From NCBI GenBank assembly GCA_041655255.1, contig JBBAFS010000001.1, forward strand, positions 1 through 64,000: a stretch of DNA of 64,000 nucleotides, read 5' to 3'. Each line of letters starts with the position of its first letter. Within the stretch, counting starts at the first letter, position 1. Both the position numbers and the translations under genes were made by a program. Under the pieces are notes generated by a model, which saw only the letters and a program-made list of their open reading frames with translations, did not search any database and was not told where the DNA came from. The DNA comes from JBBAFS01 sp041655255. GTDB taxonomy: Bacteria > Spirochaetota > Spirochaetia > Sphaerochaetales > Sphaerochaetaceae. This document shows, piece after piece, positions 51,006-59,691 of this stretch.

Positions 51006-54000
51006 TACCCTCTCCACATAATATTTCAACACTGTTTTTCTCTTCTTTAAAGGAGATCTCAACAGCTAAAGTCTCTTTAGCAATATACTCTTTTGAAGAG
51101 TCAAACATCTTTTTAACTAACTCATCGCCTGAGATTGATAACATTATACGATCAGAGACATCAAAGTCACGCTCTTTACGGAGGTTTTGAACTCCACGAA
51201 CAATATCTCGAGCAAGACCTTCTAAAAGGAGACTCTCAGTGATAAGGGTATCAAATCCAATGGTGAGACTTCCCTCGTTAAGAACTTTTCTCCCCTCGGT
51301 CTCAGTACGTTGAATCATAAGATCTTCTTGACCAAGTTCAATATCCCCTTGTGAGTAACTCACACTCACCATCTCCCCTTCTAACATTGAGGCTATTGTT
51401 GTGTTCTCAAATTGCTCAATGAGAGAGGCGACCTCTTTCATACTCTTACCAAGTTTTGGACCTAAGACCTTAAAGTTGGCTTTAGCACTGTAGGAGACTA
51501 AGGTCGACTCATCAGAGTCAATTGAGATCTCTTTTACATTTAACTCTTCTTTAATAATAGGAGTCATCTCATCTAAGATGTTTCGCTCTTGAGCATCCCG
51601 AGTGACGACAAAAAGAGTACTCAGTGGTTGTCGAGTCTTAATGTTTTGACTACTACGAAGTGATCGACCAAGAGTAATAGCTTGGCGAGTGACTCTCATA
51701 GTTTGTTCAAGTTCAAGATCTCTTTCACTTTCATTGTATGTAGGGAACAACTCAAGGTGGACCGATTCGTTATGTGTAGCCGTCTTTAAATTTAAAAAGA
51801 TCTCTTCAGTAGTAAAAGGAATCACTGGAGCAGCAACGGTAATAACACTCATTAACACACGATACAATGTATCGTATGCCTGTTTTTTATCTAAATCGTT
51901 CTCTGATCTCCAAAATCTTCTTCGAGATCGTCGGATATACCAATTATTGAGTGAGTCGATAAACTCTAAAATAGCATTACATCCACGTTGAGTCTCATAA
52001 TGGTCCCACGCTTCACTCACCTCTTTAATCATGTGTTGGCTCTCTGAGATAATCCACCGATCCATGGGGTGAGTTAATTGATCCACTGGGGTGTGAGAAA
52101 TCTCATACCCGTCGATATTTGCGTAGGTGACAAAGAATGAGTAGGCGTTCCACAGGGGGATAAGGAGGCTCTTTAAGACATCTTTCACTAAATCATCACT
52201 AAATTTTAAATCTTCAGCACGAGTGACAGCACTATTCATCAATGCAAATCTTAAAGCATCTGCTCCATATGCATTCACTAATTCCATCGGGTCACTATAG
52301 TTTTTCAGTGACTTGGACATCTTTTTCCCATCTGCAGTTAAGACTATTCCATTTGTTACAACATTGTAAAAAGCAGGTTTATCAAATAAGGCAGCGCCAA
52401 CTACCACAAGGGTATAAAACCAACCTCGTGTTTGGTCTAACCCTTCACAGATAAAGTCTCCTGGGAAGTGGTTATCGACATACTCTTTGTTCTCAAATGG
52501 GTAGTGATTTTGTGCATACGGCATTGAGCCCGATTCAAACCAACAGTCCAATACTTCACTAATACGTCTCATCGTCCCTTTCCCATCAGCACTGGGCCAG
52601 GTGATTTCATCGACATACTGTTTATGAAGATCGTCGACTCGAACGCCACTTTTCTCTTCTAACTCATCAATAGAGCCGATAACTTCGATATAATCACTTT
52701 GGTCACTTTTCCACACTGGAATGGGGTTTCCCCAAAAGCGGTTACGGCTAATTGACCAATCCCGTGCCCCTTCTAACCATTTACCAAATCGGCCATGTTT
52801 TAAGTGATCGGGCATCCAAGTGATTTGTTCATTGGCATTGAGCATCGACTCTTTGAGTTTGCCAATATCGACAAACCAAGAACTCACTGCTCGATAAATA
52901 AGAGGTTTATGGGTACGGTAGCAAAATGGGTAACTGTGAAGGTAGTTCTCTTGTTTCACAATTGCACCTTGCTTTCTCAAGTGTTTGATGATAGAGGGGT
53001 CGGCATCTTTGACAAAGACATCTTGCCAAAGTGACACTTCTTCAGTAAAGCGACAATCATCATCAATAGGACACACTACAGGAATACCAGTTCCCTTTAA
53101 CACCTCATAGTCATCCTCACCAAAGCCGGGTGCTGTGTGGACAATACCACTACCATCTTCAGTTGAGACGTAATCGCCCAATACGGTGATAAAAGCACCA
53201 CTCTCTTCTTTTAAGTGGGCAAAAAATGGGAATAATGGTTCATAAGAGATACCCCCTAATTCGCTTCCTTGATACTTTTGAACAACTTCGTATTGGTTTG
53301 GCTCTTTGTAATAGGTCTCTAATCTATTTTCTGCAAGGATGTAAAACACGTCATCTTCGATATCTCTCACCTTTACGTAAGTAATATCTGGACCCAAAGC
53401 TAAAGCTAAGTTACTTGGTAAGGTCCAAGGAGTGGTTGTCCAAGCAAGGAAATAGGTGTTCTTTTCACCATCCATTTTAAAGCGGACTGTCAAAGCTTGA
53501 TCAACAACATCTTGGTATCCACCTAAGTTCACCTCAAAGTTTGATAAAGGCGTTGCTAAAGCAGGACTATAAGGAAGGATCGTATATCCTTCATAAATCA
53601 GCCCTTTTTCATATAGTGTTTTAAATACCCACCAAATCGACTCCATATAATCGGTATCCATAGTTCGATACCCATGTTCAAAGTCGACCCATCTTCCCAT
53701 TCGGTTAATGGTAGCTTCCCATTCACTGGTGTAGCGTAACACAATGGAGCGACAAGCGTCGTTAAATTTAGCAACTCCGTATTCAGTAATCTCTTTATGA
53801 CCACTGATGTTGAGTTTTTTCTGAATTTCATATTCAACGGGAAGACCGTGACAATCCCATCCAAAGCGACGATTGACTCGTTTGCCTTTCATGGTTTGGT
53901 AACGGGGATAGAGGTCTTTAATGGTACCTGGCACTAAGTGACCATAGTGTGGCAATCCTGTTGCAAATGGAGGGCCATCATAAAATACGTACTCATTATC

Positions 54001-54111
54001 TTCTGATCGAGAATCGACCGATTTTCGGTAAATACGCTCTTTTTCCCAGAAAGATTGGATTCCCTCTTCCATCTTTGGAAAATCAACTTTTGGATCGACT
54101 GCCTTAAACAT
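50977..54111 (-). CDS. ileS: Isoleucyl-tRNA synthetase, type 2 (eukaryote-like)
   Basis: A 1044-residue class I synthetase. The HIGH-type motif is PPFATGLPHYGHLVPG, the editing-domain TTPWTLPSNLALAL is present and the KMSKS motif is GKKMSKSLKNY. The opening (FPKMEEGIQSFWEKERIY) and FYDGPPFATGLPHYG identify the type 2 form, shared with eukaryotes and some bacteria; that type is often less sensitive to mupirocin. The C-terminal zinc domain of type 1 is absent. AAGGAG precedes the ATG. It has its own promoter at 54162-54191. Confidence 0.95.
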   Translation of the reverse strand: MFKAVDPKVDFPKMEEGIQSFWEKERIYRKSVDSRSEDNEYVFYDGPPFATGLPHYGHLVPGTIKDLYPRYQTMKGKRVNRRFGWDCHGLPVEYEIQKKLNISGHKEITEYGVAKFNDACRSIVLRYTSEWEATINRMGRWVDFEHGYRTMDTDYMESIWWVFKTLYEKGLIYEGYTILPYSPALATPLSNFEVNLGGYQDVVDQALTVRFKMDGEKNTYFLAWTTTPWTLPSNLALALGPDITYVKVRDIEDDVFYILAENRLETYYKEPNQYEVVQKYQGSELGGISYEPLFPFFAHLKEESGAFITVLGDYVSTEDGSGIVHTAPGFGEDDYEVLKGTGIPVVCPIDDDCRFTEEVSLWQDVFVKDADPSIIKHLRKQGAIVKQENYLHSYPFCYRTHKPLIYRAVSSWFVDIGKLKESMLNANEQITWMPDHLKHGRFGKWLEGARDWSISRNRFWGNPIPVWKSDQSDYIEVIGSIDELEEKSGVRVDDLHKQYVDEITWPSADGKGTMRRISEVLDCWFESGSMPYAQNHYPFENKEYVDNHFPGDFICEGLDQTRGWFYTLVVVGAALFDKPAFYNVVTNGIVLTADGKKMSKSLKNYSDPMELVNAYGADALRFALMNSAVTRAEDLKFSDDLVKDVLKSLLIPLWNAYSFFVTYANIDGYEISHTPVDQLTHPMDRWIISESQHMIKEVSEAWDHYETQRGCNAILEFIDSLNNWYIRRSRRRFWRSENDLDKKQAYDTLYRVLMSVITVAAPVIPFTTEEIFLNLKTATHNESVHLELFPTYNESERDLELEQTMRVTRQAITLGRSLRSSQNIKTRQPLSTLFVVTRDAQERNILDEMTPIIKEELNVKEISIDSDESTLVSYSAKANFKVLGPKLGKSMKEVASLIEQFENTTIASMLEGEMVSVSYSQGDIELGQEDLMIQRTETEGRKVLNEGSLTIGFDTLITESLLLEGLARDIVRGVQNLRKERDFDVSDRIMLSISGDELVKKMFDSSKEYIAKETLAVEISFKEEKNSVEILCGEGSARIAIEKA

Positions 54112-54161
54112 TAACTTGGACTCCTTACAACTATGAGAGAAACATCTTGCCTCTCATGGCA

Positions 54162-54191
54162 ACTATAAAACATTTGCCTTGAACTGTTCAA
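54162..54191 (-). promoter_or_regulatory. Putative promoter of ileS
   Basis: On the minus strand TTGAAC (complement of 54186-54191) is followed after 18 bases by TATAGT (complement of 54162-54167), a 5/6 match. Transcription would start near 54155, leaving a leader of about 44 nt. Confidence 0.55.
54179..54191. promoter_or_regulatory. 13-bp palindrome between the ileS and cca promoters
   Basis: TTGAAC-T-GTTCAA is a perfect inverted repeat. It covers the -35 box of the ileS promoter and lies just upstream of the cca promoter, so a regulator bound here could affect both. No known operator consensus was recognised. Confidence 0.35.
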
Positions 54192-54196
54192 TCGTA

Positions 54197-54226
54197 TTGA
54201 CAACTACAGTTATGCCTAAGTAGCAT
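54197..54226 (+). promoter_or_regulatory. Promoter of the CCA-adding enzyme gene (possibly leaderless)
   Basis: TTGACA at 54197-54202, an 18-base spacer and TAGCAT (54221-54226). Transcription would begin at about 54233, one base before the ATG at 54234. Confidence 0.5.
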
Positions 54227-54233
54227 ACCCTGT

Positions 54234-55598
54234 ATGAGAGCTTTCCCAATAAGTACTACAATTTCCTCTTTTGCATCGCAGTTTCACCAACATGGGTACA
54301 CTTTATATATCGTAGGGGGAGCTGTACGTGATTTTTATCTCAACCGCGAGCAAACCGATTACGATTTTACTACCGATGCCACTCCCGATGAGATGAAACA
54401 GATTTTCAAACGGGTTATTCCAACTGGTATTGTCCATGGGACTGTCACCATTTTATACAAAGGTCACTCTTTTGAAGTAACTACCTTTCGCCATGAGGGA
54501 CCGTATAGTGATTTCAGACGTCCCGATTCGGTGTCGTTTGTGAGAAACTTAGAAGAAGATTTAGGTAGACGTGATTTTACGATAAATGCTTTAGCTATTG
54601 ATGCAAAAAGTGGCACCTTAACAGATCTTCACGGTGGCATCTCAGATATTTATAATAAAGTTGTTCGAGCTATTGGAGATCCTTTTCAACGTTTTAGTGA
54701 AGATGCGTTACGGATCATGCGAGCGTGTAGATTCTCTAGCCAACTGGCATTCACCATTGAAAAAAATACCTTTGAAGCTATGAGTACACTCAGTGAAAAC
54801 TTACAAAGAATCAGTGGAGAGCGCATCAGAGTTGAATTGATGCACATCCTTAGTTCCCCAAAGCCTTCTGTTGGTATTCAATCATTACAACAATGTGGTG
54901 CTTTGAAGGTGATTCTTCCTGAGTTAGAGGCCACTATAGGCGTCGAGCAAGGAGAATTTCATCTCTATCCACTTTATGAACACTCCCTTATCAGTTGTGA
55001 TGCAGTGCCCTCCTCTAAAGCGTTAGTACGCCTGAGCGCACTGTTACACGATATTGGAAAAGTGGAGACCAAAAAGGTAACATCTGATGGAAAAGTTACT
55101 TTTTACAACCACGAGCAAGTGAGTGTCTCCTTAGCAAAAGAGATATTACAAAGACTTAAATTCTCTAATAAAGACTCTTTTATCGTGTTACACCTTATTA
55201 AACAACATATGTTTCACTATGAACCGTCATGGAGTGATGGAGCAATTAGAAGGTTTATCAATCGTGTAGGACTTGAGTATATGGATAATCTATTTGAGTT
55301 ACGTAAAGCAGATCGTTATGCGATAAACCATAGTAAAGAAGTTGAAGATCTCATTGAATTACACGATCGTATCGCCAAGGTGCTTCATAAAGGAAGCTCT
55401 TTAACAATAAAAGATTTAGATATTAATGGATATGATTTAATGCAAGCGGGGATCCCTAAAGGGGAAGCAGTTGGCCTCGTTCTCAAGCAACTACTTGAAA
55501 CGGTATTAGATGATCCTAAACAAAACAATAAAGAGCAATTATTGAAGATTGCAAAAGGGATATATACTCATCAATTACGGGGTGGTAGAACCAACTAA
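54234..55598 (+). CDS. cca: CCA-adding tRNA nucleotidyltransferase (with HD-like region)
   Basis: A 454-residue enzyme that adds or repairs CCA at tRNA 3' ends. The nucleotidyltransferase core has YIVGGAVRDFYL, TDYDFTTDATP with the catalytic Asp pair, and RRDFTINALAID; later motifs include EDALRIMRACRFSSQL. LLHDIGKVETKK is an HD-domain metal motif. No Shine-Dalgarno precedes the ATG, and no shorter start would keep the core, so the transcript may be leaderless. The two tRNA genes in the window lack CCA, so this enzyme should be essential. Its end overlaps rnc by about 24 bases. Confidence 0.9.
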   Translation: MRAFPISTTISSFASQFHQHGYTLYIVGGAVRDFYLNREQTDYDFTTDATPDEMKQIFKRVIPTGIVHGTVTILYKGHSFEVTTFRHEGPYSDFRRPDSVSFVRNLEEDLGRRDFTINALAIDAKSGTLTDLHGGISDIYNKVVRAIGDPFQRFSEDALRIMRACRFSSQLAFTIEKNTFEAMSTLSENLQRISGERIRVELMHILSSPKPSVGIQSLQQCGALKVILPELEATIGVEQGEFHLYPLYEHSLISCDAVPSSKALVRLSALLHDIGKVETKKVTSDGKVTFYNHEQVSVSLAKEILQRLKFSNKDSFIVLHLIKQHMFHYEPSWSDGAIRRFINRVGLEYMDNLFELRKADRYAINHSKEVEDLIELHDRIAKVLHKGSSLTIKDLDINGYDLMQAGIPKGEAVGLVLKQLLETVLDDPKQNNKEQLLKIAKGIYTHQLRGGRTN

Positions 55599-56318
55599 CT
55601 GTTCATATGCAATTTGGGCTACAGCTTGTTCGGCCTCTTTCTTATTGTGTCCTTGGCTCGGACCAAAACTTCTTTTTTGAACAGTTACTTTTACCCAAAA
55701 CACATGATCGTGTTCAGGACCAGTTCGCTTCACTACTTCGTATCGAGGATAATTTTTAAATCGTTTTTGAGCATACTCTTGTAACAGAGTTTTATAATCT
55801 TTTTTATGGGTATTGGCCAATACACTTTTTATCTCGGGTCGTAACAGTCGTTGGATTAACTCTTTTACAGCCTTAAAGCCACTATCGAGGTAGTACGCTC
55901 CAAAGATTGCTTCCATACAATCGGCTAAGAGTGCTTTTTTGTTTCTTCCACCACTGAACTCTTCTCCTTTACCAATTAAGATAAAGTTATCGACTCGGAG
56001 GCGTTTGGCAATGGAAGCTAAACTATCTTCACTGACAACGACCGATTTGATACGGCTAAATTCCCCTTCATCCGACTCAGGGAGGTGGGTAAAAAGCCAA
56101 TCGGCAACAATGAGACCTAAGACACTATCACCTAAAAACTCGAGGCGTTCATTGTTATCGACATCTGTAGGACTCTCATTGGCAAAAGAGCGGTGTGAGA
56201 AGGCTAAGTTAAGCAGCTTGAGATTTTTAAAGGAAATTTCAGCCTGTTTTTGAAAGAGCAAAAGCTCCTGCTTTCTCTCAGAAGAGATGTCAGGAGCCTT
56301 GCCGTAATTAAAAGACAT
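55575..56318 (-). CDS. rnc: Ribonuclease III
   Basis: About 247 residues from ATG 56318 (a GTG 18 bases upstream is the alternative). The catalytic signature NERLEFLGDSVLGLIVADWL carries the metal-binding Glu and Asp. ADCMEAIFGAYYLDSG provides the second catalytic Asp and Glu. The C-terminal 70 residues are a double-stranded RNA-binding domain (KTLLQEYAQKRF, ending GPSQGHNKKEAEQAVAQIAY). It cuts double-stranded RNA, for example rRNA precursors. The gene follows acpP, a common arrangement (acpP-rnc). The weak ribosome-binding site makes the start uncertain. Confidence 0.93.
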   Translation of the reverse strand: MSFNYGKAPDISSERKQELLLFQKQAEISFKNLKLLNLAFSHRSFANESPTDVDNNERLEFLGDSVLGLIVADWLFTHLPESDEGEFSRIKSVVVSEDSLASIAKRLRVDNFILIGKGEEFSGGRNKKALLADCMEAIFGAYYLDSGFKAVKELIQRLLRPEIKSVLANTHKKDYKTLLQEYAQKRFKNYPRYEVVKRTGPEHDHVFWVKVTVQKRSFGPSQGHNKKEAEQAVAQIAYEQLVGSTTP

Positions 56319-56345
56319 TGGTGGATATACCAACACTATGTAGAA

Positions 56346-56585
56346 CTACAGTAATGTTGCTAAATAATCTACAGCGTCTTTAACTGTTTCGAACTCATTG
56401 GCTTTATCATCGGGAATAGATACTCCTAATTCCTCTTCAATAGCATATACGAGTTCGTAGGTGTCGAGACTATCGGCACCAAGATCTTTTCTAAAAGAAG
56501 CATTGAGGGTAATTTTGCTATCCTCAATCTCTAGTTTTTCACTAATTAAGCTTTTTACTTTATCAAATACAGCATTTGTGTCCAT
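56346..56585 (-). CDS. acpP: Acyl carrier protein
   Basis: A 79-residue acidic protein that carries growing acyl chains in fatty-acid synthesis. The phosphopantetheine Ser39 lies in LGADSLDTYELVYAIEEE. Length and acidic helices are typical. GGAGGAAG precedes the ATG. It sits between rpmF and rnc, a widespread arrangement of fatty-acid and RNA-processing genes. Confidence 0.96.
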   Translation of the reverse strand: MDTNAVFDKVKSLISEKLEIEDSKITLNASFRKDLGADSLDTYELVYAIEEELGVSIPDDKANEFETVKDAVDYLATLL

Positions 56586-56609
56586 GATATTCTTCCTCCG
56601 TATGTAGAC

Positions 56610-56798
56610 TTAAGCCATGTGTTCAAGGTCAAATACTTGCTGACCACGATAGAAGCCACATTTGGGGCATACTCGGTGCGGTACCACCTTGTTGCCACAT
56701 GTGCCACAGACTGTTAATGCTGGCGATTGTATGCGCATATTAACAGCTTTGCGAGAGGCTGTTCTCGATTTAGAAGTTTTATATTTAGGTACTGCCAT
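56610..56798 (-). CDS. rpmF: Ribosomal protein L32
   Basis: A 62-residue protein beginning MAVPKYKTSKSRTASRKAV, the L32 pattern, with a zinc ribbon CGTCGNKVVPHRVCPKCG (four cysteines). It belongs to the large ribosomal subunit. The zinc-binding form is present, not the Cys-less form. It lies 24 bases before acpP. Confidence 0.96.
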   Translation of the reverse strand: MAVPKYKTSKSRTASRKAVNMRIQSPALTVCGTCGNKVVPHRVCPKCGFYRGQQVFDLEHMA

Positions 56799-56841
56799 CT
56801 TTTAACCCCTTATTATATTTACTTTTGTGAGAATAACGAAA

Positions 56842-57357
56842 TCATCCATTATTGTCAATATCCCTGATTCGGCTTTGAAGTTTCTTCGCTACCGACAAGG
56901 GAACCATCGTTGAGATATCGGCACCAAAGGTTGCCATCTCTTTAATTGCACTCGATCTGAGTACAAAGTAATTCGGATCAGTTGGCATGAACAACACTTC
57001 TAACTCAGGGAAGAGTTGCTTGTTTGTCATTGCCAATTCAAATTCATAACCAAAGTCGACTAACGCTCTTACCCCTCTGATTAACACCGATATTCGATTC
57101 TCTTTTGCATAATCGACTACCAGGCCACTGTGCTTAACAACGTGGACATTCTCAAATCCTCGGAGCATCTCTGTGAGCATATCGACTCGCTCGTCGGCAC
57201 TAAATAAGACCTTTTTGTTGATGTTATCAGCAACAACCACATCAAGGTATTCAAATAATCGAGCAGATCTTTCAATAACATTCAGATGCCCATTTGTGGG
57301 TGGGTCAAAAGTCCCAGGAAGCATTGCTCTAATAATTTTATTGGGTGCTTCACTCAT
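56842..57357 (-). CDS. coaD: Phosphopantetheine adenylyltransferase
   Basis: A 171-residue enzyme for the penultimate step of coenzyme A synthesis. The nucleotidyl-transfer motif is LPGTFDPPTNGHLNVIERSA, with the TxGH-type His24; ISTMVPLSVAKKL near the end is the matching late motif and RGVRALVDFGYEFELA is also typical. The prosthetic group of the neighbouring acpP derives from coenzyme A. The ATG overlaps the preceding stop by four bases (ATGA). Confidence 0.95.
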   Translation of the reverse strand: MSEAPNKIIRAMLPGTFDPPTNGHLNVIERSARLFEYLDVVVADNINKKVLFSADERVDMLTEMLRGFENVHVVKHSGLVVDYAKENRISVLIRGVRALVDFGYEFELAMTNKQLFPELEVLFMPTDPNYFVLRSSAIKEMATFGADISTMVPLSVAKKLQSRIRDIDNNG

Positions 57358-57782
57358 TCTTTACTCTCCTCCACAAACATTTTCATCGCCAAGAAATCTT
57401 CGGGACTCTCATACTGGATTGTTTTCACAGTAACAAACTTCCCCTCTTCTTTGACTACTACAGCAAATGTCCCTCGCCCCATATAGGAGATCTTTTGTTG
57501 GGGTGCAAGCTTTTCTTGTTCAGTTAATTTTTGAATGACACAATCGAAATGACTATATCCACCCTCACCAGGTTCTCTAATGGCCTCTGCAATATTCTCT
57601 ATATCTGTATTACAGATGGTGCACAGTGGTTTTGGCTCTTTAATCATAGGGACATACAGGTTTGATTTTTTCTTACGAGATAGGGAGGCTTCAGAACGAG
57701 GCTTACGCCTTCTACGGCGTTGCTGGTTCTTCTTAGGTTGAGTTTTTTCTTTGTTCGATAGAGTCTCTTTATCCATCTGCAT
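57354..57782 (-). CDS. Basic protein with a small Cys/His (zinc-finger-like) motif, unknown function
   Basis: A 142-residue protein from ATG 57782 (ATG 57776 may be used; AGGA lies upstream). The N-terminal third is extremely basic (KNQQRRRRRKPRSEASLSRKKK). Residues about 65-95 contain CTICNTDIENIAEAI and YSHFDCVIQKL, a possible CxxC...HxxC zinc site. The last 45 residues are mixed (YMGRGTFAVVVKEEG). Position beside rplS and coaD and the Arg-rich start suggest nucleic-acid binding, but nothing is proven. It overlaps coaD by 4 bases. Confidence 0.6.
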   Translation of the reverse strand: MQMDKETLSNKEKTQPKKNQQRRRRRKPRSEASLSRKKKSNLYVPMIKEPKPLCTICNTDIENIAEAIREPGEGGYSHFDCVIQKLTEQEKLAPQQKISYMGRGTFAVVVKEEGKFVTVKTIQYESPEDFLAMKMFVEESKE

Positions 57783-57793
57783 CCTATCTCATG

Positions 57794-57822
57794 AAAAAAG
57801 ACGGAGTGTTTCTCCCCCGTCC
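57794..57822 (-). terminator. Terminator after rplS
   Basis: On the minus strand GACGG and CCGTC pair around GGGAGAAACACT (two extra pairs possible) and TTTTTT follows directly. It lies 25 bases after the rplS stop and partly overlaps the region just before the next gene. Confidence 0.72.
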
Positions 57823-57846
57823 TTGAATCACACCTGTGTGGGCATT

Positions 57847-58197
57847 TTAACGTTTCCGTCCAACAAGCTCAGGTACTTTAGCTGCTTTACCAACACGCTT
57901 GCGGATATAGTAGAGTTTAGCTCTTCGTACTCGACCACGTCGCACAACTTCAACACGTGCAATTCGTGGTGAGTTCACTGGGAACACTCGCTCTACACCA
58001 ACACCGTAGGAGTTCTTTCTCACAGTAAAGGTTTTTCGAATACCGCTATTCTTAAAAGCAATGACTAAGCCTTCATAGACTTGAATTCGCTCTTTATCAC
58101 CCTCTTTAATGGTGAAGTGTACTTTTACGGTATCTCCAACATGAAAGTTCATGTCGTCACGTATTTGTTCAGCTTCAATTGCTCTTATCACATCCAT
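57847..58197 (-). CDS. rplS: Ribosomal protein L19
   Basis: The ATG at 58197 (AAGGGG upstream, MDVIRAIEAEQIR matches the L19 start) gives 116 residues, the normal length; a longer GTG start at 58218 is possible. The family core is FHVGDTVKVHFTIKEGDKER and RIQVYEGLVIAFKN, then RRGRVRRAKLYYIRKRVGK. It is in the large ribosomal subunit. It lies directly after trmD, as in most bacteria. Confidence 0.96.
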   Translation of the reverse strand: MDVIRAIEAEQIRDDMNFHVGDTVKVHFTIKEGDKERIQVYEGLVIAFKNSGIRKTFTVRKNSYGVGVERVFPVNSPRIARVEVVRRGRVRRAKLYYIRKRVGKAAKVPELVGRKR

Positions 58198-58218
58198 TGC
58201 TATCAATCCCCTTGACAC

Positions 58219-58935
58219 CTAATTCTCTAATTCATCTAATATCTTCTTCGCTTGATCACTTAAGGCAGCCTTGTTAAGAAGCTCAGGACGGTTTTTCAGA
58301 GTCTTCTCTAATCGCTTACGCAGACGCCATGAATCAATACGTGCATGATGACCCGACAATAATACCTCAGGAACAACTCTTCCGCAATAGGTCTCGGGCC
58401 GAGTATAGTGAGGATATTCCAACAATCCGTCGGTAAATGACTCCTCAACTAACGATTCACGATTGATAACGCCATCGAGCAGGCGATAGACTGCATCGAT
58501 AATAACCAATGCGGCAATCTCTCCACTGGAAATCACATAATCTCCAATGCAAATCTCGTCATCAACATACATATCTACGATTCTTTGGTCAATACCCTCG
58601 TATCGTCCACAGATAAAGACTAAGTTACTCTCTTGGCTTAATTCGTGAGCATACTCTTGAGTGAGCACTTTACCACTCGGAGATGGATAAATAACACGTT
58701 TATCTTGTGCTTGTATCGACTTAAGAGCGTTATCTAGTGGTTCACTTTTCAGCACCATACCCGCCCCTCCTCCATACGGAGAGTCGTCGCATGTTTTATG
58801 GACATCGGTGGCAAAATCTCTAATGTTAATCACTGAATAGTCAACTAAGTTAGAAGCGACGCTTTTTGCCATAATAGAGGAAGTAAAAAATGAGTCGATG
58901 ATTTCTGGAAAAAGGGTCAAGATCTCAAATTTCAT
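58219..58935 (-). CDS. trmD: tRNA (guanine-37-N1) methyltransferase
   Basis: A 238-residue SPOUT methyltransferase that makes m1G37 and so prevents frameshifting. Motifs: FEILTLFPEIIDSFFTSSI at the start, DSPYGGGAGMVLKSEP, IFICGRYEGIDQR-like (FICGRYEGIDQRIV), and the trefoil-knot loop region ISSGEIAALVIIDAVYRL. It is part of the conserved rpsP-khpA-rimM-trmD-rplS block. Confidence 0.96.
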   Translation of the reverse strand: MKFEILTLFPEIIDSFFTSSIMAKSVASNLVDYSVINIRDFATDVHKTCDDSPYGGGAGMVLKSEPLDNALKSIQAQDKRVIYPSPSGKVLTQEYAHELSQESNLVFICGRYEGIDQRIVDMYVDDEICIGDYVISSGEIAALVIIDAVYRLLDGVINRESLVEESFTDGLLEYPHYTRPETYCGRVVPEVLLSGHHARIDSWRLRKRLEKTLKNRPELLNKAALSDQAKKILDELEN

Positions 58936-58939
58936 GATG

Positions 58940-59446
58940 TTATTGTAGTAATTCTATCATTAAGAGCTCAAGTTCTTTTTTTGAGATATCGACATTTCCA
59001 ATATACTCTTTCATAAAAGGGATCAAAAAACTCTTTTGCTTTTTTGTAGTGATTACTTCTAATAAGAGAGCTTGAGAGCCCTCCATATACCCTACTACAG
59101 TCGCTACATGCTCTGAGTTGTACATAAGGTGAGAGTCGATAAGATCTGCAACGTAATATTCGCCCTCATCGAGAACTTGGGCATCACTGCGGTTAATCCA
59201 CATTTCCCAGTTAGTCCACTTTGCAGCCTCTTCGGGTGTGTGAATCCCAACAAACTTTATAAGCACATGACGTCCATTGTGACTAATATCTTCAATAAAG
59301 AGGATTTGTTCTTTGTTATCTTTTTTTAATAGAACTTGTTTTAATGAGAGCAGATGGTCATAACTATCAGAAAAAAGGGTAACTTTAAGATACCCTTTTA
59401 TGCCGTGAGTTCCGTTTAACTGTCCAGTTGCTAACAAATCACTCAA
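58940..59446 (-). CDS. rimM: Ribosome maturation factor RimM
   Basis: A 168-residue 16S rRNA processing protein. The N-terminal barrel starts LATGQLNGTHGIKGYLKV with the conserved G-T-H-G-I-K-G motif; EYYVADLIDSHLMY opens the PRC-barrel C-terminal domain. It starts at a TTG that overlaps the khpA stop (TTGA). It helps assemble the 30S head. Confidence 0.94.
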   Translation of the reverse strand: MSDLLATGQLNGTHGIKGYLKVTLFSDSYDHLLSLKQVLLKKDNKEQILFIEDISHNGRHVLIKFVGIHTPEEAAKWTNWEMWINRSDAQVLDEGEYYVADLIDSHLMYNSEHVATVVGYMEGSQALLLEVITTKKQKSFLIPFMKEYIGNVDISKKELELLMIELLQ

Positions 59447-59676
59447 TCCAATATTTCCAATTGGACGTGCTTCCCACTTTTAGCTGCACAAGCACTTAAG
59501 ATGACTCTTACTGCGTTGGCTATACGTCCTTGTTTTCCAATTACTTTACCAACATCGTCGCTTGCTACTTTTAACTCTAAGATAGTTGATTGCTCACCCT
59601 CTACAACGTGTACAGAAACTTCGTCGGGTCGATCGACAAGTGATTTAGCAATATATTCTACGAGATCTTTTTCCAA
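59443..59676 (-). CDS. khpA: KH-domain RNA-binding protein KhpA
   Basis: A 77-residue single KH-domain protein with the GxxG loop in DDVGKVIGKQGRIANAVRV. It starts at a TTG with AGGAGG upstream. In other bacteria KhpA, with KhpB, binds many RNAs and affects cell division. It lies 15 bases after rpsP, a standard place. Confidence 0.93.
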   Translation of the reverse strand: MEKDLVEYIAKSLVDRPDEVSVHVVEGEQSTILELKVASDDVGKVIGKQGRIANAVRVILSACAAKSGKHVQLEILD

Positions 59677-59691
59677 TTTGTGTTCCTCCTT

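Noticed and set aside
54133..54162. Two mutually exclusive hairpins in the ileS leader (ATGAGAG/CTCTCAT and TTGCC/GGCAA)
   Set aside because: The predicted start point near 54155 lies within the structure, so one hairpin includes promoter sequence and the other is at the very RNA end. A T-box motif is absent.
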